This document shows, in pieces, positions 7,019-11,727 of a stretch of 11,727 nucleotides of DNA (its first letter is position 1; every line of letters begins with the position of its first letter). The notes beneath the pieces were generated by a model. It saw only the letters and a list, made by a program, of their open reading frames with translations. It was not told where the DNA came from and did no database searches. Origin of the DNA: an uncultured Desulfovibrio sp. (GTDB taxonomy: Bacteria > Desulfobacterota > Desulfovibrionia > Desulfovibrionales > Desulfovibrionaceae); contig URTO01000028.1 of assembly GCA_900550745.1 (NCBI GenBank), positions 1 through 11,727 on the forward strand, written 5' to 3'. The position numbers and the translations under genes were made by a program.

Positions 7019-7112
7019 CTTCCAATCCCTTGAAACGGCCTTCGCGGCGCAGGGGGTGCCCTTCCGCAGGGCGCTCAGCATCTTCCAATCAGGGAAACGG
7101 CCCTCGCGGGGC
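7019..7112 (+). repeat. Degenerate direct repeat, two copies of about 32 bases
   Basis: Copy 1 (7019-7050) and copy 2 (7082-7112) both begin CTTCCAATC and both continue, after a short variable stretch, with AAACGGCC and a CTCGCGG- or TTCGCGG-type end. They start 63 bases apart. A shorter echo, GAAACGGC, lies at 7322-7329. The copies differ by several substitutions and one base of length, so this is an old or loosely conserved repeat. No function is shown. Confidence 0.5.
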
Positions 7113-7222
7113 TGGAGGCGCGTGTTTTTGGGGGAACGTGATGGAAAACAGCGGAAGGCGCGAGCCGGTTGGCGCTTGAAGGGATGGAACTGAAAGTACG
7201 CCGCTTGCCAAGCCGGGGAAAT

Positions 7223-7286
7223 GATTCCTTCGGCAGGAATCCGTCCGCCGGGGCCCGCAAAGGGGCCGTGCCGATGGACGGATTCC
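7223..7286. repeat. Nested and competing inverted repeats
   Basis: Bases 7236-7246 pair perfectly with 7276-7286 (11 bp, GGAATCCGTCC with its complement). Inside that loop, 7252-7256 pair with 7263-7267. The left arm can instead pair with 7223-7228 (GATTCC with GGAATC, 7-base loop), so two structures compete. It lies about 50-110 bases past the aminotransferase stop codon. Neither orientation has a T-run after it. Confidence 0.45.
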
Positions 7287-7296
7287 GGGCCTGCGG

Positions 7297-7322
7297 AAAA
7301 CGGGCGGCTGCCTTGCCGCCCG
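7297..7322 (-). terminator. Intrinsic terminator of the aminotransferase gene
   Basis: Bases 7301-7308 and 7315-7322 are perfect complements (8 bp, all G/C, 6-base loop). In the minus-strand sense the stem is followed directly by TTTT. The stem begins 12 bases beyond the aminotransferase stop codon. The T-run is short, but stem, position and orientation fit a rho-independent terminator. Confidence 0.6.
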
Positions 7323-7333
7323 AAACGGCTTCC

Positions 7334-8515
7334 TTACCCGCGGGCCCGCTTGAACCCTTCGGCGGAACGGGCGATGACTTCATCCTCGACGCAGAACGCC
7401 AGGCGGAAATGGCCGGGGCCGCCGAAACCGGAACCGGGCACGGCAAGGATGCGTTCATCAAGGAGCTTCTTGACGAAGGCCACGTCGTCGCCGCCGGGAG
7501 CCTTCGGGAAGAAATAAAACGCGCCCTTGGGCATTTGGAATTCATAGCCCGCGTCGGAGAGGACGTTGCCCATCATTTCGCGGCGGCGGGCATAAATGTT
7601 TACGTCCACCTGCGATCCGAGCGCCCCCGCCATGATATGCTGGCCCACGACGGGCGGGTTCACGAAGCCGAGGATGCGGTTGGCGAGCGTCAGCCCGCCC
7701 ATGAGTTCGGCGCGCTCGGCGAAGAGCGGGGACAGGGCGATGAAGCCGACGCGTTCCCCGGCGAGGCACAGGTTCTTGGAGAAAGAGCTCGCCAGGACTG
7801 CGTAGGGGTACATGGGCAGCAGGCTCGGCACTTCCACGCCGTCGAAAGCCAGGAAGCGGTAGGGTTCGTCGACCACGAGGTAGAGCGGGCGGCCGTTGCG
7901 TTCGGAGGCTGCGGCGAGGATGGCGGTCAGGCCTTCGAGCTCTTCGCGGGAGTAGACCGTGCCGGTGGGGTTGTGGGGCGAATTGATGATCATGGCGCGG
8001 GTCTTGGGCGTGATGGCCGCCTCGATGGCGGGCAGGTCAAGCCCGAAGGTGCCCGGCAGGGTAGGAACCTTCTTGAGCGTGCCGCCGTGGTTGCCCACGT
8101 AGGAGCCGTATTCCACGAAATAGGGGGTCACGGTGAGCACTTCGTCGCCGGGCTCCAGGACGGTTCTGAAAATCACGTTGAGCGCGCCCGCGGCCCCGCA
8201 GGTCAGGATGACGTCGTTGGCCGTGAGCCCGACGCCCTGTTCCTTGGAAAGATGGGCGGCGAGCTTTTCACGGGCCCAGCCGAACCCGTTGTTCGGCATG
8301 TAGCCGAGGCTGAACGGCTCGTCCACGTGTTTGACGAATTCGGCCAGCGCCTTGCCCACGGCGGGCGGGGGGGCGAGATCCGGGTTTCCGAGGCTGAAAT
8401 CACATACGGCGTCGTCGCCGTACTTCTGCTTGAGCTGGATGCCGGCTTCAAACATGCGACGGATCCAGGAGCCGTTTTGGATGGAGGAACTCATCTGGGT
8501 GCTGATGATGCTCAT
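7334..8515 (-). CDS. PLP-dependent class I/II aminotransferase
   Basis: Cytosolic fold-type I PLP enzyme that moves an amino group between an amino acid and a 2-oxo acid; the substrate cannot be named from sequence. The 393-residue product is typical in length for the aspartate/aromatic group. PLP-site residues are visible: Asn182 in NSPHNPTG, Asp216 and Tyr219 in VVDEPYRF, Lys247 (Schiff base) in SSFSKNLCLAGERVGF with Arg255, and Arg371 in HFRLAF, the usual carboxylate-binding arginine. The N-terminal half has the SLGNPD and GAAGALNVIF segments. I choose ATG 8515 (MSIISTQMSS) because GGAG lies at good spacing before it; an in-frame ATG at 8533 would contain that site. It stands alone, with its own promoter and terminator, between the lipid cluster and a divergent gene, so the neighbours give no clue to substrate. 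Alternatives include aspartate, aromatic or alanine-type aminotransferase. Confidence 0.9.
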   Translation of the reverse strand: MSIISTQMSSSIQNGSWIRRMFEAGIQLKQKYGDDAVCDFSLGNPDLAPPPAVGKALAEFVKHVDEPFSLGYMPNNGFGWAREKLAAHLSKEQGVGLTANDVILTCGAAGALNVIFRTVLEPGDEVLTVTPYFVEYGSYVGNHGGTLKKVPTLPGTFGLDLPAIEAAITPKTRAMIINSPHNPTGTVYSREELEGLTAILAAASERNGRPLYLVVDEPYRFLAFDGVEVPSLLPMYPYAVLASSFSKNLCLAGERVGFIALSPLFAERAELMGGLTLANRILGFVNPPVVGQHIMAGALGSQVDVNIYARRREMMGNVLSDAGYEFQMPKGAFYFFPKAPGGDDVAFVKKLLDERILAVPGSGFGGPGHFRLAFCVEDEVIARSAEGFKRARG

Positions 8516-8624
8516 GGCTGCTCCGTGTCTCATGACCTGAGAGAAAGTGTTGCGGAGTGTGCAGCGGTCGGGCTGCGTTGCGCGGCGTGGGCCTGACGGA
8601 TGCGAACAATGCCGCGAATTTTTT

Positions 8625-8662
8625 TATATACCCCATCAAAGGCCGCTATGCCAAGGGGCATA
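8625..8662 (-). promoter_or_regulatory. Aminotransferase promoter with overlapping inverted repeat
   Basis: On the minus strand TTGGCA (8654-8649) lies 18 bases before TATATA (8630-8625), each hexamer one mismatch from consensus. The start site would fall near 8618, leaving a leader of about 100 bases. A perfect inverted repeat, TATGCC-AAGG-GGCATA (8647-8662), covers the -35 box and could be an operator. The promoter is a motif match, and the operator role is inference. Confidence 0.45.
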
Positions 8663-8681
8663 AGGGGCGGGGATATGCGCG

Positions 8682-8750
8682 CTTTTAATGAAATTTGTAT
8701 TCAACTATATGAAATTAAAATGAATTCTTTCAAAAGTCATTGAAAGGGTG
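8682..8750. promoter_or_regulatory. AT-rich divergent region with inverted repeat
   Basis: This stretch is strikingly AT-rich compared with the flanking DNA. It has three ATGAA(A)TT-like repeats (near 8688, 8710 and 8720) and a perfect inverted repeat, CTTTCAA (8727-8733) with TTGAAAG (8740-8746) around six bases. TAAAAT within it could serve as a -10 box for rightward transcription, though no well-spaced -35 is clear. It lies between divergent genes and probably holds regulatory sites for one or both. Confidence 0.4.
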
Positions 8751-8977
8751 AATGCCTCAAGGGGCGCTTCCCGTTTGTCCCGGATGTACAAAATTTTCAC
8801 TGGTGCGAAGGCGGCGCGTATGGGTGAGCAGCCGTCTTTTTTGGAAATCAGGGGTGGAATTTTTTTTGCATTTCTGATAGGTAAACGGCGTAAAACCCAT
8901 GAGCTTGTAATGGAACAGAGGCGGCCTTGCTCCGTGGGCAGGGGCTTGGTCTATAAAGCCGGAAAGATAGTTCAACC
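8751..8977. other. Leader region before the unknown gene; no gene seen
   Basis: No frame here shows family motifs. A frame open from 8748 runs out of phase into the following gene and is judged a shadow. TATAAA at 8952-8957, with TTGCTC 19 bases upstream (8927-8932), is a weak rightward promoter candidate that would give a very short leader. If the main promoter is instead in the AT-rich part, the mRNA leader would be over 200 bases long. I see no known riboswitch in it. Confidence 0.3.
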
Positions 8978-10705
8978 ATGTCTTTGTTATGGAAAGAAGC
9001 GTTCACCCTCGGGGATTTTTCTTGGTCGAACACCAACTCTTTCTCTGATATTATTGAAATTACTGATCTTGAAACGCTCAAGCATTTTCTTGATGCGGTA
9101 CACGTCAAGTTCTGCCTGCTCAAGCCGTGGTGCGAAACGGAAAATTATCCGCTGGTCGATTCGCGTGATCTCCTGCCTTCTTTCGAGGCGGAATTGTGGG
9201 AATACAAGGGGCTCCCCGGTTTTTCCATGGTGGCCTTTGCCCGGCCTCTGGAAAGTTTCAGCGAAATTTTCCAATACGACATCCTCCATCCGGTTCTCAG
9301 TGCGGTAAACGCGGCGGAAGGAGCCTCCTGCCCCTTGGAAACGCACGTCATCGCCCGCAACGTCCAGATCTTCCTAAGCCGCCTGCCCAAAAAACTTCAA
9401 GATCCTTTCCGTGATCAGTTCCGGCGCGTGGATACCGCCGTGCTTGACTACTATCCCGCGCTGATGCCGTACCTGCTGGCGATGGATCGGGCCCATGTGT
9501 TCGCTACGGACGTCTACGGGCATTATCATCTTGCGGGGCTTTTCGCTTCATTCCCGTCCGATATGGACGGCGAGATCAAGCGGTTCGGGCTGCGCACCGG
9601 CAAATTCAAGATCGGCGACAACGAGATGTACGAACGCAACAGGACGTTCGTCTGCCAGTTCCTGATGGAACTGTACGGCTTTCCCATTTCCTCGGAGCGC
9701 CGGACTTCGGCGGCGCTTTTTTCCCGGCGCCTGCACAAGCTCGGCGAGCGGTTTATGGTGCGCGTGCTTGGGCAGTCCGACCGGACGATCACGACCATCT
9801 GGAACAACGGCGAGAACCGGCCCTATCCGCGCGTTGAAAAAATCGCCCTTGTGAAGCTCGACCCTGAGCAGAGGGATTTGATCCGGGCGTGCGGGGAGGG
9901 CGGCTTTTTCGTGGACGCCGAAAAACGCGTGGTGATCATCCGCATTTCCTACAAACAGCACCGCTACAATGCGGACAACGTGCGGCAGGATCGTGCCCTT
10001 TCCGTCGAGCGGCAGGAGCTGATCCACCCGCTCACGGGGCGGGTGATGCCGGACGTGAACGTGGTCAAGGATACCAGCACCATGATCCTGCGCCTCAACG
10101 ACATTGTGCGCGGCGAGTATGTGGGCCGTGCGGTCTACAAGCGCAATGAGCTGGTGGAGAATACGGATACGGACGAAAAGCGCCTCAAGTTCCTGTTCTC
10201 GTGGCTGTCCAAAAACCAGCGCCGCATCATCGGGTACAGTGAAGAGTTTTACAACAATACCACCAAGGTACTGGACGCCTACCTCAAAAACCCCGAAAAC
10301 CAAGAAGCGTTTGCGCTCCTGCATGATCTTAAGCAGGAAGTGATGAGCAAATATGCCTATATCCGTCAGGCGCGCACGGTGCGCTATCTTGAGGACATCG
10401 TTTCCCGGAACTATAAGGGGGAACGGCTGACCTACAGCCGTATGCTGATTGAAGCGATCGGGCTGCTGCGGGATCTCAAGTTCGAGCTCGGCAACTACTT
10501 TGAACCGCTGATGCTGAGCGTGCTCCACTATATGGAAATGATGCTGGATGACCGTTACCTGCTCCGGCGCTACATCAATTGCCCGGACGAAAAGCTGAGC
10601 AAGGGCGGCGTGGAGATACGCAAGAATTATCGGCGTCTTGTCAGCCTCAAGGACGAATTCGAGTCGGTGCGCAAGTCCCGGCAAAAACCTGTTGCCGAAG
10701 GGTAA
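8978..10705 (+). CDS. Unrecognised 575-residue soluble protein
   Basis: I do not recognise this protein. It has 575 residues, no signal peptide, no membrane segment and no Walker, HTH or metal-binding motif that I can see. It is rich in Arg, Lys, Glu, Tyr and Phe. Residues 1-110 are aromatic-rich (for example KFCLLKPWCETENYPLV). Residues 145-265 hold Tyr/His- and Arg-rich segments (TDVYGHYHLAG, ERRTSAALFSRRLHKLGERF). Residues 285-395 look beta-rich and basic (EKRVVIIRISYKQHRY, STMILRLNDIVRGEYVGRAVY). From about 400 to the end it looks helical and charged. The ATG at 8978 is the first start after an in-frame TAA at about 8955; its ribosome site is weak. Codon choice in the body resembles the neighbours, and a terminator follows, so it is probably a real gene. 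A 473-residue open frame on the opposite strand is a shadow. Its function is open; nucleic acid binding is only a guess from its basic character. Confidence 0.8.
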   Translation: MSLLWKEAFTLGDFSWSNTNSFSDIIEITDLETLKHFLDAVHVKFCLLKPWCETENYPLVDSRDLLPSFEAELWEYKGLPGFSMVAFARPLESFSEIFQYDILHPVLSAVNAAEGASCPLETHVIARNVQIFLSRLPKKLQDPFRDQFRRVDTAVLDYYPALMPYLLAMDRAHVFATDVYGHYHLAGLFASFPSDMDGEIKRFGLRTGKFKIGDNEMYERNRTFVCQFLMELYGFPISSERRTSAALFSRRLHKLGERFMVRVLGQSDRTITTIWNNGENRPYPRVEKIALVKLDPEQRDLIRACGEGGFFVDAEKRVVIIRISYKQHRYNADNVRQDRALSVERQELIHPLTGRVMPDVNVVKDTSTMILRLNDIVRGEYVGRAVYKRNELVENTDTDEKRLKFLFSWLSKNQRRIIGYSEEFYNNTTKVLDAYLKNPENQEAFALLHDLKQEVMSKYAYIRQARTVRYLEDIVSRNYKGERLTYSRMLIEAIGLLRDLKFELGNYFEPLMLSVLHYMEMMLDDRYLLRRYINCPDEKLSKGGVEIRKNYRRLVSLKDEFESVRKSRQKPVAEG

Positions 10706-10724
10706 CGAGCCGTTCGGGGAACTG

Positions 10725-10756
10725 GGGGCGCTTCTCAAAAGGGAGCGTCCTTTTTT
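10725..10756 (+). terminator. Intrinsic terminator after the unknown gene
   Basis: Bases 10726-10734 pair with 10742-10750 over nine positions, two of them G-U in RNA, around a 7-base loop, and six T residues follow (10751-10756). It starts about 20 bases after the stop codon. This is the clearest rho-independent terminator in the window and separates the unknown gene from rsmE. Confidence 0.85.
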
Positions 10757-10765
10757 CAGGGGCAT

Positions 10766-10794
10766 TTGACAAGACCCTTCGCCGATGCGAATTT
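10766..10794 (+). promoter_or_regulatory. Candidate rsmE promoter
   Basis: A perfect TTGACA (10766-10771) lies 17 bases before GAATTT (10789-10794), ten bases after the preceding terminator. The -10 match is poor. Position between a terminator and the next gene supports the call, and the leader would be about 55 bases. Confidence 0.4.
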
Positions 10795-10855
10795 CCTGTG
10801 CCGCCATATCGGTTTCCGGTATGCGTACCGCGGACTTTTTTTGAAGGAAAACATC

Positions 10856-11638
10856 ATGGCAGAGAATGAAATTCCCGAACCGCCGGACTGGTCGGATGCG
10901 CGCACGTTTTTTCTGGAGCCCGATCTGTGGCATGCCCCCTATGAACTGGGCACTTCGGAGAGCCATCACCTGACCCGCGTGTTGCGTATCCGCGAGGGTG
11001 AGGAGGTACGTGTCCTGGACGGCAAGGGGCGCGAGGGGCGTTTCCGGGTTTTGCCCTATAAGAAGAACGCCAAGGCCGTGGCCCTACAGCTTCTTGACGA
11101 GTGGACGTACCCCGAACCGGAATCGAAGGTCATCCTTGCGGCCGGCTGGACAAAGGCCGCCCGCCGGGGCTGGATTTTGGAGAAGGCCGTGGAGTTTGAA
11201 GCCAGCGGGATCTGGCTGTGGCAGGCCGAGCGGAGCCAGTTCCCCGTGCCGTCGGACATCAAGGAGTCATGGCAGGGGCAGCTTGTTGCCGGAGCCAAGC
11301 AGTGCCGCAACCCGTGGCTGCCCGAACTGCGTACCATGCCCGGCGGCGTGGGTGAGCTCATCGCGCTGGCCGAGGAGCTCGGCTGTGAGCATCGGCACGT
11401 GCTCGTGGAGAGCGGGCACAAGTCGGTCATGTCGCTGACCCCGGACACGCTGGGGCAGCCCGGCAGGACTCTTTGCGTGGTCGGCCCTGAAGGGGGCTTT
11501 ACGGTGCAGGAAGTGGAGAAGCTCACCCGTGCGGGGTTCCTGCCCGCGACGCTTGGCGAGCGCGTTTTGCGCTGGGAGACTGCCGCCGTGCTGTGTCTCG
11601 GCCTTCATTGGTGGAAACGTCAGCTTGGAGGGGAATAG
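10856..11638 (+). CDS. rsmE: 16S rRNA m3U1498 methyltransferase RsmE
   Basis: SAM-dependent SPOUT-class methyltransferase that makes N3-methyluridine at position 1498 of 16S rRNA in the assembled 30S subunit. The 260-residue product has the N-terminal PUA-like RNA-binding part (SHHLTRVLRIREGEEVRVLDGKG style, about residues 36-58) and the C-terminal knotted SPOUT domain. Its signatures are EKAVEFEASGI (109-119), AGAKQCRNPWLPEL (145-158), GPEGGF (210-215) and LGERVLRWETA (233-243), the last forming the SAM-binding knot. I choose ATG 10856 (MAENEIPEPP) because AAGGA lies eight bases upstream; a frame open from 10766 begins inside the promoter region. It is a single gene, between a terminator and a strong palindrome. 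The family is well conserved and nothing is odd about the motifs. Confidence 0.95.
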   Translation: MAENEIPEPPDWSDARTFFLEPDLWHAPYELGTSESHHLTRVLRIREGEEVRVLDGKGREGRFRVLPYKKNAKAVALQLLDEWTYPEPESKVILAAGWTKAARRGWILEKAVEFEASGIWLWQAERSQFPVPSDIKESWQGQLVAGAKQCRNPWLPELRTMPGGVGELIALAEELGCEHRHVLVESGHKSVMSLTPDTLGQPGRTLCVVGPEGGFTVQEVEKLTRAGFLPATLGERVLRWETAAVLCLGLHWWKRQLGGE

Positions 11639-11647
11639 GGAGGAAGA

Positions 11648-11687
11648 CCGGGGGAGGAAACTTTCTGGAGAAAGTTTCCTCCCCCGG
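11648..11687 (+). terminator. Long palindrome after rsmE, terminator-like repeat
   Basis: Bases 11648-11664 pair perfectly with 11671-11687 (17 bp, 6-base loop), starting nine bases after the rsmE stop codon. The right arm ends TTCCTCCCCCGGACCCCT, the same core as the palindrome downstream of glyA. A T-run (ACTTTTGACC) comes only about 15 bases later, so it is not a textbook intrinsic terminator. I recall similar palindromes with a downstream TTCAAAGACTTTT in Desulfovibrio genomes, but could not check this. Nothing else is seen from 11688 to the end. Confidence 0.65.
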
Positions 11688-11727
11688 ACCCCTACCTTCA
11701 AAGACTTTTGACCTTATCGAATCCCTG

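Larger units (their letters stand above)
6942..7296. other. Gene-free, repeat-rich spacer
   Basis: Between the cluster promoter and the aminotransferase terminator there is no reading frame with family motifs or a convincing ribosome site. The short open frames on both strands are rich in Gly, Arg, Ser and Pro and look like noise in GC-rich DNA. The stretch does contain a degenerate direct repeat and several inverted repeats, including 7058-7062 with 7068-7072, which are listed separately. It may be a decayed gene or a site of dispersed repeats. Confidence 0.5.

Noticed and set aside
7019..7112. CRISPR array
   Set aside because: Only two degenerate repeat copies are present, with no regular series of spacers and no cas genes.
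7169..8596. 475-residue open frame on the plus strand
   Set aside because: It is antisense to the aminotransferase, rich in Gly, Ala, His and Val with no family motif, and typical of the mirror frame of a GC-rich gene.
8930..8955. Possible sigma-54 promoter (TGGGCA-N5-TTGGT)
   Set aside because: The nearly invariant GC of the -12 element is GG here, so the match fails at a key position.
8748..9308. 186-residue frame upstream of and overlapping the unknown gene
   Set aside because: It is out of phase with the longer frame, has no motif and reads through its coding region. A short leader peptide cannot be excluded, but nothing supports one.
9548..10969. 473-residue open frame on the minus strand
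   Set aside because: It is antisense to the unknown gene and crosses its terminator. Its His/Val/Ala-rich composition and lack of motifs or ribosome site suggest a shadow. The sense frame has normal codon choice and a terminator.

Overview
The window looks like chromosomal DNA of a GC-rich delta-proteobacterium, most likely a member of the Desulfovibrionaceae (Desulfovibrio, Bilophila, Mailhella or a relative). This rests on the gene order DUF177-rpmF-plsX-fabH-fabG-acpP-fabF-glyA, which I recall from Desulfovibrio, on the high GC content, and on G/C-rich extragenic palindromes ending in CCCCCGGACCCC. No database search was possible, so the taxon is an inference.

Layout. Bases 82-6892 form a leftward (minus-strand) run of eight genes in the order of transcription: a DUF177/YceD rRNA-accumulation protein, rpmF (ribosomal protein L32), plsX, fabH, fabG, acpP, fabF and glyA. 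Together they start phospholipid synthesis (PlsX), start and elongate fatty acids on acyl carrier protein (FabH, FabG, AcpP, FabF), and tie this to ribosome assembly (DUF177, L32) and one-carbon supply (GlyA). The fabD gene, often found between fabH and fabG, is not in the cluster. Several spacers in this run carry hairpins in the mRNA sense, most clearly between fabG and acpP and ahead of rpmF.

Bases 6893-7333 hold no convincing gene. They contain a likely promoter for the cluster, a degenerate direct repeat, nested inverted repeats, and a terminator for the next gene. A leftward class I/II aminotransferase of unknown substrate follows (7334-8515), with a promoter whose -35 box lies inside a perfect inverted repeat.

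An AT-rich divergent intergenic region (about 8516-8977) separates it from two rightward genes. The first encodes a 575-residue soluble protein that I do not recognise (8978-10705); it ends in a good intrinsic terminator. The second is rsmE, the 16S rRNA m3U1498 methyltransferase (10856-11638), with its own candidate promoter. Both ends of the window, just past glyA and just past rsmE, carry related palindromes in the same orientation relative to the gene they follow.

The window is mostly conserved housekeeping DNA. The unrecognised 575-residue protein is the best candidate for something undescribed. I see no mobile element, CRISPR array, tRNA or rRNA gene.
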